This document shows positions 40,994 to 49,422 of a stretch of DNA of 64,000 nucleotides, piece after piece. The notes under the pieces were generated by a model, which was not told the origin of the DNA, searched no databases, and worked only from the letters and a program-made list of their open reading frames with translations. Location of the stretch: assembly GCF_001435295.1 (NCBI RefSeq), contig NZ_CM003594.1, positions 124,001 to 188,000 of the forward strand, in the 5' to 3' direction. The translations under genes and the position numbers were made by a program. This DNA comes from Psychrobacter sp. P11F6 (lineage in GTDB: Bacteria; Pseudomonadota; Gammaproteobacteria; Pseudomonadales; Moraxellaceae). Numbering within the stretch: position 1 is the stretch's first letter; every line of letters starts with the position of its first letter.

Positions 40994-43873
40994 ATGAGTA
41001 ATTTAAAAGAAGTAAATAGTTTAATAAGAAGTAATAAAAAAATTGAAGTCATGAGCTTATTAGAGAGCTTAATTGAAAGTAATCCTGATTTCAAAGATTA
41101 TTATATTAGTTACTTACTTTGTTTTAATAGTCTTCCAAATTATCTAGGAAAAATTGCGTCTGATTCTTTAATAAAGTCAGATTTAGATGAGGTTTTAGAT
41201 TTACAGGTAAAATTAGATGAAATTATATTAAAAAAATGGAATAATGTTAAATTTACCTTTTGTATTTCAGTAAAAAACAGATCTTGTGTTAATGTAAGTT
41301 GGGATGGGGTTACTAAAAATAAAACTTTTGTTACTTCCTATAAAAAAAATCCTATGAACTTCCAGTTAGATCTTTTAAAGAACTTTGTTAAAAGTATCGT
41401 CGATTCGAAAATTAATGGTATATGCTTGGAAGTAATTATTGTTGATTTTAATTCAGATGATCATCCTCCGGAAGATTGGATAAACGAAATTGTAGGGGTT
41501 AGAGAAGGAATTGAAGCAAAAGTAATTAAGAGTGATGAACCTTTTAGTAGAGGTAGAGGTTTAAATATAGCAGCAGAGAAGGCGACTGGAGATATATTAT
41601 TTTTTACAGACGCTGATATGCTTATTTCTAAAGAATTTTTGATTCAGAGTTTGCAGTATGCTTATGACAAGCAAAAACCATTCTTCCCTATTTGTTATTC
41701 ATACTACACTCCTTATAATAAAGAAGGTTGGATAAGAGATGAAGGGTGGGGCAATCTTGTTATACCTAAAGTGATTTCAGAGAAAATTAGCTGGTGGGAG
41801 AAAAGATCGTGGGGTTCAGAAGATAATCATATGAAAGATCAGCTTGGAGATAGCTTTATTAGGGCTCAAGCTGCTGGCTTATATCATCAATGGCATCCAG
41901 AAGACGATTTTAAAACAAAGTACTACTCTAGTGAAAAAAATAAATTTGAAGTTGTTTTGGCTGTTACTACTTATAATAGGCTAGACTATCTTGAGGTTTT
42001 TATAAAAACTTGGTTGTCAACTAGAAATCCATACTATAAATGGCATCTCATAATAAATGATGATGGCTCTACAGATGGGACTATTGAGTATCTTAAAAAT
42101 ATTAATATTGTTGGTACTGAGATTCATATTATTTATAATAATAGGAAAGGAGTACATGAAGGTACTAATGCTATATTAGATCGAATAAATAAAATAAAAC
42201 CAGATTATGTTTTTAAATGTGATGATGATGTCATCTTTGTTAAAAAAGGCTGGGATAACGCATATATAGATGGAATGAATGAGTTTGGATTTTTATGTAA
42301 TTACCAAACTAAATGGAGAGACGCCAAGGTGAAAAGCACTACAGATAAGTGTATATCTTATTCTAGTGCTTATTATTCACAAGGTGCTTTCCTAGCGTTC
42401 AACATGGATGTAGTCAATAAGATAGGTTGGTTTGATACTAAGAGTTTTGGTTTTAAGGGATATGGGCATATTGATTTTGCAGTTAGGGCATGTAGAGCGG
42501 GTTTCAATAACATAAACACCTTGTATGATATTAAGAACTCACCTAGCTTTATTACTCTTCAGTTTGATGACTATAAACCAGCGTTAGATAGTGAGCGAAT
42601 AGTTAACGAGTTTAAAGTCGACTTAAGTGAGGATTCAAAAGAAAGCTTTAAAGACTTTATTTTGAAGGATAGATCTGATCTATCATATATTCCTAGAAGT
42701 TCTATATTTGAATATAAGAAAAGTGAATTAAAGCCTAAATTACATATGATTATACATAATAATCATATAGGAGGAGCTGAATATGTTCATTTTAATCATG
42801 CTTATGCTTTAAGGACAATAGGTTTTGATATTGTTATTTGGTCTGTAGGTAGTGGCTACTATTTGGATAAATATTTAAGTAACAACTTTGAAACGCATTA
42901 TGTACCCAATTTCTTTGAAGAAAAAGACGAATTTAATAATTTTGCAAATGAAGTAGAAGATGGCAATTATATTTATAATTGTAATGCTTATAATGATAAG
43001 CTCTTTGAAAAGATGTCTTATAATAAACACTTTTATTATCTTACAATTATGCATTCGGATGTAGAATGGATTATAAAATATCAAAAAGAATTCCGTTTTT
43101 TCACTCATCGTTACATTGCTATTCATAATTATATCAAAGAAGACTTGGTCAATGCAGGTGTTTCAACTGATAAAGTTAATATTGTAAATAACACCTTGAA
43201 TCATGATTTTTCGTTTGAATACTATGAAAATATAAATTTAGAACTTAGAAGAAAATTAAAAATTCCAAAAGATGCATTAGTTGTATCATACATTGGGAGA
43301 GTAGCTAAAGATAAAAACTTGCTTAATATAGTTGATCTTGCAGAAACTGTTACTAAACAGAGAAAAGATATATATTTTATAATAGTAGGTGGTAAGTCAG
43401 ATAGGGTGGAAGACTCTAACTATTTTAAATTATTTGAACAGAAGTTATTAACTCTTCAAGATAATAAAAAGATTATTTATCTTGGAGAGTTATTAGGCAA
43501 AGAGTTAGAAGATTTTTACAATGTCATAGATGTAGCAGTGAACTTATCACCATCAGAAGGCTTGCCCATCACTATGTTGGAGCAATTAGGAAAAGGAATT
43601 TATTGCATTTATCCTCAGTTCCCCGCTATCAATATTACTTTAAAGGAATTTAATTCAAAATTGATTCCCATAAAACAAAGAAAGGATATGAAAAATTTAG
43701 AATATTCTGAAACAGAAATCAATTTATATTCACAGCATATTCTAAGTCTTAATAGAGAATGTATTTCTAATTTTAGAAATGAGAATATAAAATTGGCAAA
43801 AAATAAATTTAGTTCTGCTAATCTGGCTAGGCAGCTTAACAAGAGTATTTTAGGATTAGGTTACAAAAATTAA
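40994..43873 (+). CDS. Three-module glycosyltransferase (GT2-GT2-GT4), copy 1
   Basis: 959 residues. A helical N-terminus (1-80) is followed by three catalytic-type modules. Module 1 (about 85-305) is GT-A: VIIVDFNSDD, GRGLNIAAEKATGD and DxD-type TDADM at 205-209. Module 2 (about 315-530) is a second GT-A: VTTYNRLDYLEVFIKTW, NDDGSTDGT, and CDDDV at 409-413. Module 3 (about 581-959) is a GT-B/GT4 type: HNNHIGGAEYV, SYIGRVAKDKN, and the donor-binding SPSEGLPITMLEQ (852-864). Probably a cytoplasmic chain-building enzyme that adds two or three different sugars; substrates unknown. It follows the sulfotransferase-like gene by 19 bases, is similarly A+T-rich, and ends at a strong terminator. Confidence 0.85.
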   Translation: MSNLKEVNSLIRSNKKIEVMSLLESLIESNPDFKDYYISYLLCFNSLPNYLGKIASDSLIKSDLDEVLDLQVKLDEIILKKWNNVKFTFCISVKNRSCVNVSWDGVTKNKTFVTSYKKNPMNFQLDLLKNFVKSIVDSKINGICLEVIIVDFNSDDHPPEDWINEIVGVREGIEAKVIKSDEPFSRGRGLNIAAEKATGDILFFTDADMLISKEFLIQSLQYAYDKQKPFFPICYSYYTPYNKEGWIRDEGWGNLVIPKVISEKISWWEKRSWGSEDNHMKDQLGDSFIRAQAAGLYHQWHPEDDFKTKYYSSEKNKFEVVLAVTTYNRLDYLEVFIKTWLSTRNPYYKWHLIINDDGSTDGTIEYLKNINIVGTEIHIIYNNRKGVHEGTNAILDRINKIKPDYVFKCDDDVIFVKKGWDNAYIDGMNEFGFLCNYQTKWRDAKVKSTTDKCISYSSAYYSQGAFLAFNMDVVNKIGWFDTKSFGFKGYGHIDFAVRACRAGFNNINTLYDIKNSPSFITLQFDDYKPALDSERIVNEFKVDLSEDSKESFKDFILKDRSDLSYIPRSSIFEYKKSELKPKLHMIIHNNHIGGAEYVHFNHAYALRTIGFDIVIWSVGSGYYLDKYLSNNFETHYVPNFFEEKDEFNNFANEVEDGNYIYNCNAYNDKLFEKMSYNKHFYYLTIMHSDVEWIIKYQKEFRFFTHRYIAIHNYIKEDLVNAGVSTDKVNIVNNTLNHDFSFEYYENINLELRRKLKIPKDALVVSYIGRVAKDKNLLNIVDLAETVTKQRKDIYFIIVGGKSDRVEDSNYFKLFEQKLLTLQDNKKIIYLGELLGKELEDFYNVIDVAVNLSPSEGLPITMLEQLGKGIYCIYPQFPAINITLKEFNSKLIPIKQRKDMKNLEYSETEINLYSQHILSLNRECISNFRNENIKLAKNKFSSANLARQLNKSILGLGYKN

Positions 43874-43879
43874 TGTGAG

Positions 43880-43938
43880 AAGATCTAGCAGTACACTATA
43901 CTTCTTCATAGTGTGTTGCTAGATCTTATTGTTTTTTT
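43880..43938 (+). terminator. Terminator after the three-module glycosyltransferase, copy 1
   Basis: AAGATCTAGCA pairs with TGCTAGATCTT, extended inward by TACACTATA/TAGTGTGT, then a seven-T run. Copy 2 lies at 53723-53781. Confidence 0.9.
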
Positions 43939-44050
43939 ATTATGCATTAGATAACTATTTATCATGAGGTGATATAGTTATAAACAAAATATAAGATATA
44001 TCATTAATCTGAAGAAAAACAGTCATAAAATTTTTAGAGTCTATATTAAA

Positions 44051-44699
44051 CCTCTTGCAAAAGTCATAGATTAAGCTTGAAATTTACTAATCCTACGAAC
44101 AGTTTCATTCTTAACTCATAACGTTGACGTCGATTGCGATAGCGCTGAGCGACGATCTTAAACAACTTAATCAGACCTATTTGCCACTGTATGATTATCT
44201 GAGCTTTTAAGGTATATTGTTTCTTTTTTCTGCTGTAGTGCTTACTTTGGTTTTTTTTGGACGTTCAATGGGTGCTTCAGTGGCATCGATGATGACCGCT
44301 GACCAATTGATATCCTCAGGCTTACTGTGTGGCAGTTCTCATGGCAAGTCAAATCTGCCTGAGTTAACAAGGGTGTCTTCTGCTTTTCTGACAATACGAC
44401 TGGCGGAGGAATCATGAACGTTAAAGTGCATACCAATATGATAAAGGGTTCGGTATTCATACCAATAGGTCATTGCTAGTAAAATCTGCGCTTCTAAGCT
44501 AAGAGCACTTAAACGACCTGATTTGGTCTTGGAAGCTTCATGCTCTTGCATGGCTTCTAGCATTTGCTCAAAATTGGCTTTATAAATGCTGGTATAACGT
44601 TTAAAACCTACATCATTCTGTTCAAGTAGTTTAGTATATCTTTTAAGTATTTAGGGTTCAGTTATATACTCTGAGATCTGAATCTACGTTTGCAAGAGG
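44051..44699 (-). mobile_element. Degenerate IS5-family insertion sequence remnant, copy 1
   Basis: Eleven-base perfect terminal inverted repeats, CCTCTTGCAAA (44051-44061) and TTTGCAAGAGG (44689-44699), bound a broken transposase read on the - strand. The element is about 650 bp, shorter than a usual IS5-type element of 800-900 bp. A TAA on each side (44047-44049 and 44702-44704) may be a target duplication, but it is not flush with the repeats. It sits between the convergent ends of the two capsule operons and is duplicated with them. Confidence 0.8.
44081..44640 (-). pseudogene. IS5-type transposase pseudogene, copy 1
   Basis: Read on the - strand, the frame gives KLLEQND, then a helix-turn-helix region (SLEAQILLAMTYWYEYRTL, VHDSSASRIVRKAEDTL), then an in-frame TGA after RFDLP. 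It continues with the DDE-domain start VIIDATEAPIERPKK and a stop after NNIP. A shifted frame then gives LKAQIIIQWQ, joined straight to the family's C-terminal type sequence RYRNRRQRYELRM. No ATG heads the frame (an ATA stands where one might be expected), there is at least one nonsense codon and one frameshift, and the middle of the catalytic domain is deleted. It cannot encode an active transposase. Confidence 0.8.
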
Positions 44700-44793
44700 C
44701 CTAATGCTAAATGTAATCAAATCATTTATCTATAGATAAGAATTATATCCTGTATTAGTGAGAAGTCTTGTACTTTTTACTGTTTTGAATTAA

Positions 44794-45885
44794 CTATGTG
44801 AGGTATCTCATCTTCGAGTAGCCATATTTATCAAATCCAGAGCATTGAGCTGTAGTTAAAGAATCATGTCTGTATAGCCCAATAGCAAGAGGTTTTCTGA
44901 TATATACAATAGAACCATCGTTATAGCTAGACTTTATGAGCTCGAATAACTTCTTATCTGATTCAATCCTTTTTGACGAATCAAATTTCCCTAGTTTGTT
45001 TAGAGTAGAGCGTGATATCATCATTGAGGAAAGGTTAAGACGCAATAATGGATAGTTTTGTCTACAAGTTGGTAAGCCAGATGATTGATCAACTCTAAAA
45101 AAGTGTGAGAAACTAGCAATAGCAGTAGATGTATTTAAGAGCTCTTTAAGTTGTAACTCTAAACGCTCAGGATGTGACCAATCATCTGAATCTTGGAATG
45201 TTACAAAATATCCGGTTGATTGCTCTATGCCAATATTTCTAGCATGGTATGTGCCATTGTTTTCTGAAAGTTTAATAACTTTTATCGTTGAATACTTCTT
45301 GAGGATATCTACAGTATCATCAGTGCTAGCGTCATCTACTACAATAATTTCAATATTTTTAATTGACTGATTCAATAAAGAGTCTATACAGTTTTCGATA
45401 AAAGCTGCAGAATTATAGGTAGTGACTATAATGCTGACTTTCTGAGCATTATGAATTTTCTTAACTTTTTTACGATTATTACCGATGGTAATCTTATTGT
45501 TTTTAACTAGATCGATAGGTTGTAGCCCGTACTGATGGTAAAACCTATAAATGAGTATTTTTGCCCATAACGGTTTATGTCGCATGAGAGCAATTTTTAT
45601 GGCGACTAGTGTATCAGCTTGGTTATAAAAGCGTAGAGGGGGAATATCTCCTAAAGCTATTCTTAAAGTATCTTTAAATGGTCTAGGGATATCATCTCTT
45701 TGCTTACTTAATTCTAGAGTTAATTCAGGATAGACATAACCTATTCTATATAGAAATTGAAGTGCATCTTTTCTTTCCAAGCTAGCAATACAGTCAGTCT
45801 GTAGAAGGCTCTCAACTAGAGCGTCCGCGCTGGCGTATTGCTGAGCCTGAACATGGTGATCAAACTCTTTTAAAGTATTGTTCAT
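44794..45885 (-). CDS. Family 2 glycosyltransferase, copy 1
   Basis: 363 residues. An N-terminal helical region (1-145) precedes a GT2 GT-A domain: KVSIIVTTYNSAAFIENCI (149-167), VVDDASTDDT, HARNIGIEQSTG, and metal-binding DSDD (232-235) followed by W. It probably transfers one sugar to the growing capsule repeat on the cytoplasmic side; donor and acceptor unknown. The start is ATG 45885, three bases after the tviB-like stop, so the two are co-transcribed on the - strand in the order kpsC-like, tviB, GT2. Confidence 0.9.
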   Translation of the reverse strand: MNNTLKEFDHHVQAQQYASADALVESLLQTDCIASLERKDALQFLYRIGYVYPELTLELSKQRDDIPRPFKDTLRIALGDIPPLRFYNQADTLVAIKIALMRHKPLWAKILIYRFYHQYGLQPIDLVKNNKITIGNNRKKVKKIHNAQKVSIIVTTYNSAAFIENCIDSLLNQSIKNIEIIVVDDASTDDTVDILKKYSTIKVIKLSENNGTYHARNIGIEQSTGYFVTFQDSDDWSHPERLELQLKELLNTSTAIASFSHFFRVDQSSGLPTCRQNYPLLRLNLSSMMISRSTLNKLGKFDSSKRIESDKKLFELIKSSYNDGSIVYIRKPLAIGLYRHDSLTTAQCSGFDKYGYSKMRYLT

Positions 45886-45888
45886 GTA

Positions 45889-47148
45889 TTACAAACGCCA
45901 ATCTGGGTTCACTAATGCACCTTTAACATCGATGATTACTTTAGGTTTAGTACAAAAGCTATTTATTTTATCGTCTTCACCAACGAACTCGGAGTGGTTG
46001 ACAGCTACAATAACAGCGTCAAAACTGTTCTCTGCGATGTCTTTATAATCTACATAATCAACATTTAGGCTATTCCAATCTTCTTCAGTGACCCAAGGAT
46101 CGGAGTAAGTCATTTTCACACCATATTTCTCAAGTTCAATACCAATATCCGTTACCTTAGTATTTCTCACGTCAGGACAGTTTTCTTTAAAGGTAACTCC
46201 TAAGAGTAGAATACGGGCATCTTTGATATTTTTTCCATACGAGATAAGCTTTTTGATGGTTTGTTCAGCAACAAACTTACTCATAGAGTTGTTGATTGCA
46301 CGAGAAGTCAAAATCAAGTTAGGATTTAATCCTAAAGATGATGCTTTGTGTGCCAAGTAATAAGGATCTACGCCAATACAATGCCCACCTACTAAACCAG
46401 GCATAAGCTTGATAAAGTTCCATTTAGTAGCAGCAGCTTCTATGACTTCATGAGTGTCGATACCAACTTCGTTGAAAATAAGGGCCAATTCGTTTATCAA
46501 AGCAATATTGACATCACGCTGAGTGTTTTCAATAACTTTAGATGCTTCTGCGACTTTTATAGAGGAAGCCTTGAATGTGCCAGCAGTAATTACTGAGCTA
46601 TATAATTCATCCACTATGTCTGTGTAGTAAGGGTTTGAACCTGAAGTGACTTTTAATATGTTCTCTACTGTGCGCAGTTTGTCGCCTGGATTAATACGTT
46701 CTGGAGAATAACCAACACCAAAATCTATATTTAACTTTAAGTTGGATTTTTCTAGCTCAGGAATACAAACTTCTTCTGTAGCACCTGGATATACTGTTGA
46801 TTCATAGATAACGATATCATCTCGCTTAATAATTTTACTTAGCATCTGCGAAGCTTTAACCAATGGGGATAAATCTGGTAAGTTATTATCATCAATTGGT
46901 GTTGGTACGGTAATGATAAATACGTTCGCTGCGGTTAGGTCATTAGTGTCAGAAGTAAAAGTAAGACGAGAAGTGTTTTTGAGGTATTCGCTGGTCACTT
47001 CTCTAGTTTTATCAATATTATTAGATAACTCGTTAATACGTGTTTCATTTATATCAAAGCCTATAACGTCATATTTTTTTGCAAACGCACAAGCTAGTGG
47101 TAGACCTACGTAACCTAACCCTATAATGGCGATTTTTTTGGAATTCAT
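45889..47148 (-). CDS. tviB: UDP-N-acetyl-hexosamine 6-dehydrogenase, TviB/WbpO type, copy 1
   Basis: 419 residues. NAD motif IIGLGYVGLPLA (8-19). YSPERINPGDK is typical of the UDP-GlcNAc/GalNAc dehydrogenase branch (TviB, WbpO, WbpA). Catalytic Cys257 in GGHCIGVDPYYL; also KVIENTQRDVNIA and GVTFKENCPDVRNT. It oxidises C6 of a UDP-N-acetylhexosamine to make a UDP-uronic acid for an acidic polysaccharide. The exact epimer (GlcNAcA or GalNAcA) cannot be read from sequence alone; a GalE with N-acetyl activity would allow either. It lies 48 bases after the KpsC-like gene. Confidence 0.92.
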   Translation of the reverse strand: MNSKKIAIIGLGYVGLPLACAFAKKYDVIGFDINETRINELSNNIDKTREVTSEYLKNTSRLTFTSDTNDLTAANVFIITVPTPIDDNNLPDLSPLVKASQMLSKIIKRDDIVIYESTVYPGATEEVCIPELEKSNLKLNIDFGVGYSPERINPGDKLRTVENILKVTSGSNPYYTDIVDELYSSVITAGTFKASSIKVAEASKVIENTQRDVNIALINELALIFNEVGIDTHEVIEAAATKWNFIKLMPGLVGGHCIGVDPYYLAHKASSLGLNPNLILTSRAINNSMSKFVAEQTIKKLISYGKNIKDARILLLGVTFKENCPDVRNTKVTDIGIELEKYGVKMTYSDPWVTEEDWNSLNVDYVDYKDIAENSFDAVIVAVNHSEFVGEDDKINSFCTKPKVIIDVKGALVNPDWRL

Positions 47149-47196
47149 CGAATGACCTTTTGGTATGAATTAATTAGATAAGAGTGTTTGGCTACT

Positions 47197-48180
47197 TTAG
47201 TGATAATTAAGATTGTAGGCATAATAGCAGATATAAAATAGCTGAGAAAGTAATGGTGTGTTTGATTTTACATCATCATTGCATAGACCTTTATAAAAAG
47301 GTCGCCCTAATACGGTGACTTTTTTGCCTCTTAGCAAAGCTTCAAACCCACCTAATGATGTAATGGTATATACGTGATCGATAGTCTTTAAAGCATCAAC
47401 CAAATGAATAGACTGGGTTAGAATAAGACAATCTAGCTCAGTGAGTATATGGACGATAGATAAATCATCGAGTGTCATTGGATGTGGTTTCACAATGATT
47501 TGTGCGTCAGGATTTTCTTCAATTGCTTGATTGACCACATCAAGCAACGTAATACCAATACCGCCACCATATTTTAATGAATCATCATGCGGCACTTGAC
47601 CTAATACTAATATACGTTTTTTACTCTTAACGCCATATAGTGGTATGACATTGACATAAGGCTGATGGTTGTATTTACTCACCCGATGAGAAACGTAATA
47701 ATCCAGCATCTCCTGTGCCAACGCCTCATCATAACCATCCTGCTCAAAGTCAAAGTTGGAGATTAAATCAGTTAGATCGTTTGGACGAGTGGTATCGAAG
47801 TAAGGTGCTTGACTGTCCATGACGATAGACAATGGTGGAGCGCTACTATAGTCATCAGGGCCTGAACGGATAAATCCATCTTCTAAAAAGAAAATGTCTA
47901 GACCTTGCTTGCGGATGTAATCAATAAAATAATCAGGCGCTTTATAACCCCAAATATAGATAACAGGGTTTACACGCTTGATAAATGGCTTTAACCACGC
48001 AGCAAAGTAGCGCATATCAAAATGCCGTTTTATTTGAACATGCGACGACTCCAATACCCAATCACCAACCAAATCTTGCCATGGCAGCATACCAACGACT
48101 AACGCCAAACGCTGTTTTGGCTGACGATTATGTTTATAATAACCTGATAATAGCGGTCGGATGTAAGCGTTAAATTTCAT
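47197..48180 (-). CDS. KpsC-like single-module capsule Kdo transferase, copy 1
   Basis: 327 residues. Capsule_synth (KpsC/LipA) motifs in order: FFLEDGFIRS (97-106), APPLSIVMD (114-122), ILVLGQVPHDDS (190-201), KPHP (231-234), and TSLGGFEALLRGKKV followed by GRPFYKG. KpsC proteins build the Kdo linker joining group 2 capsules to lipid. Classical KpsC is about 670 residues with two such modules; this has one, and its end after FYKG is short. It could be a half-size variant or a diverged transferase with another role. First gene of the - strand operon, divergent from galE copy 2 across 161 bases. Confidence 0.8.
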   Translation of the reverse strand: MKFNAYIRPLLSGYYKHNRQPKQRLALVVGMLPWQDLVGDWVLESSHVQIKRHFDMRYFAAWLKPFIKRVNPVIYIWGYKAPDYFIDYIRKQGLDIFFLEDGFIRSGPDDYSSAPPLSIVMDSQAPYFDTTRPNDLTDLISNFDFEQDGYDEALAQEMLDYYVSHRVSKYNHQPYVNVIPLYGVKSKKRILVLGQVPHDDSLKYGGGIGITLLDVVNQAIEENPDAQIIVKPHPMTLDDLSIVHILTELDCLILTQSIHLVDALKTIDHVYTITSLGGFEALLRGKKVTVLGRPFYKGLCNDDVKSNTPLLSQLFYICYYAYNLNYH

Positions 48181-48341
48181 AATATGTTGGCTGGCTTAGT
48201 TTGATAGTGGAAGAGCAGATAGCCATGATTGGGGCATTTACGTTGGTAATGTTTTATCGTTCCCAGTATAGTTGCATTTACGAATAAAAACGAATACCTA
48301 CTTCGAAAAATAATAACTTCGAAAAATAATGGGTCGATATT
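48181..48341. promoter_or_regulatory. Divergent promoter region kpsC-like / galE copy 2
   Basis: 161 bases between divergent genes, identical to 58024-58184 before galE copy 3. It contains the 15-base sequence ACTTCGAAAAATAAT twice (48300-48314 and 48316-48330), just before galE, plus two CGAATA motifs. The direct repeat could be an operator, but this is inference. galE copy 1 lacks this region. Confidence 0.5.
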
Positions 48342-49367
48342 ATGAAAAACAAGATACTAGTTACGGGCGGTGCGGGCTATATTGGCACACACACCTGTAT
48401 CGCACTGCATGAAGCTGGGTATGATATTGTAGTTTACGACAACTTGTCTAATAGTAGTCGTGAAGCCATCAATCGTGTCTCTACTCTCATTGGTCAGCCG
48501 ATTGAGTTTATCGAAGGCGATATTCGTGATGCTGAGTCACTTAAACAAGTATTCTCAGCGCATCAGTTTTTTGGCGTGATTCACTTCGCTGGACTAAAAG
48601 CAGTTGGTGAATCTGTTGCCAAGCCATTGCTGTACTACAATAACAACGTCAGTGGTACGATTACCTTGCTAGAAGTGATGGCTGAGTATGATGTCAAAAA
48701 CCTCGTTTTTTCTTCCTCTGCGACTGTTTACGGTGATCCTGAAGTATTGCCAATTGATGAGAAATCGCCACGTTCTTGTACCAACCCCTATGGTCAGAGC
48801 AAGCTGGCAGTTGAGCACATATTAGAAGACCTTGCTGTATCCGACGACAGTTGGAACCTGATTCCTCTGAGATACTTTAATCCAGTAGGGGCGCATCCAT
48901 CAGGGCAGATTGGCGAAGACCCTAATGATATCCCAAATAATTTGATGCCTTATATCTCGCAAGTCGCTGTTGGTAAGCTTGCCAAACTTAATATTTTTGG
49001 TAATGACTATCCTACAATAGATGGGACAGGTGTACGTGACTTTATCCATGTCACTGACTTAGCAGCAGGTCATGTCGCTGCGTTAAATTATTTAGAGCGA
49101 CAAGTGGTACCAGTAGGATTTTTACCCATTAATTTAGGCACTGGTAAAGGTACTTCTGTCTTAGAGTTAGTAACAGCATTTTCTAACGTTTCTGGACAAT
49201 CAATTCCTTATCAATTTGCAGAACGCCGCGCAGGTGACATAGCCAGCTGCTACGCGAGTGCTGATAAAGCGAAAAACCTGTTAGAGTGGCAAGCAAAATT
49301 ATCAATTACTGAGATGTGCCAAGATAGCTGGCGTTGGCAAAGTATGAATCCGAATGGTTATAAGTAA
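48342..49367 (+). CDS. galE: UDP-glucose/UDP-GlcNAc 4-epimerase, copy 2 (chimeric gene)
   Basis: 341 residues, protein identical to copy 1. At the DNA level its first 27 bases and everything upstream match copy 3, while from base 78 onward it matches copy 1, including the C-terminus ending NPNGYK. The switch must lie in 48369-48418, 50 bases shared by all three copies. It has the divergent promoter region shared with copy 3 and leads into the second set of capsule genes. All SDR epimerase motifs are intact. Confidence 0.95.
   Translation: MKNKILVTGGAGYIGTHTCIALHEAGYDIVVYDNLSNSSREAINRVSTLIGQPIEFIEGDIRDAESLKQVFSAHQFFGVIHFAGLKAVGESVAKPLLYYNNNVSGTITLLEVMAEYDVKNLVFSSSATVYGDPEVLPIDEKSPRSCTNPYGQSKLAVEHILEDLAVSDDSWNLIPLRYFNPVGAHPSGQIGEDPNDIPNNLMPYISQVAVGKLAKLNIFGNDYPTIDGTGVRDFIHVTDLAAGHVAALNYLERQVVPVGFLPINLGTGKGTSVLELVTAFSNVSGQSIPYQFAERRAGDIASCYASADKAKNLLEWQAKLSITEMCQDSWRWQSMNPNGYK
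48369..48418. other. Recombination crossover window inside galE copy 2
   Basis: At ORF base 27 (48368), copy 2 has C like copy 3 (copy 1 has T). At ORF base 78 (48419), it has G like copy 1 (copy 3 has C). The 50 bases between are the same in all three copies, so the exchange that made the tandem duplication fell here. Confidence 0.9.
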
Positions 49368-49422
49368 ATATCTTTATTCTATCTATTAATCTACCATTTT
49401 ATTATTTAAAAGAGACAATCAT

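Larger units (their letters stand above)
38526..48418. repeat. Tandem duplication, first copy (9,893 bp of shared sequence, period 9,843 bp)
   Basis: Everything from base 28 of galE copy 1 to base 77 of galE copy 2 recurs with a constant offset of 9,843 bases. All encoded proteins are identical in the two copies, and I saw no mismatch in the noncoding stretches I compared (after the big glycosyltransferase, the IS remnant, and upstream of galE). The constant offset excludes net insertions or deletions between genes. The end of this copy overlaps the start of the second by the 50-base crossover window. Confidence 0.95.

Noticed and set aside
44217..44417. 66-codon + strand frame inside the IS remnant
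   Set aside because: Antisense to the recognisable transposase pseudogene; same for the copy at 54060.
47197..47320. Frameshift at the end of the KpsC-like gene
   Set aside because: The short C-terminus suggested a frameshift, but the sequence after FYKG still resembles the family's tail (a Leu/Tyr-rich helix) in the same frame, so I keep it as a short but intact end.
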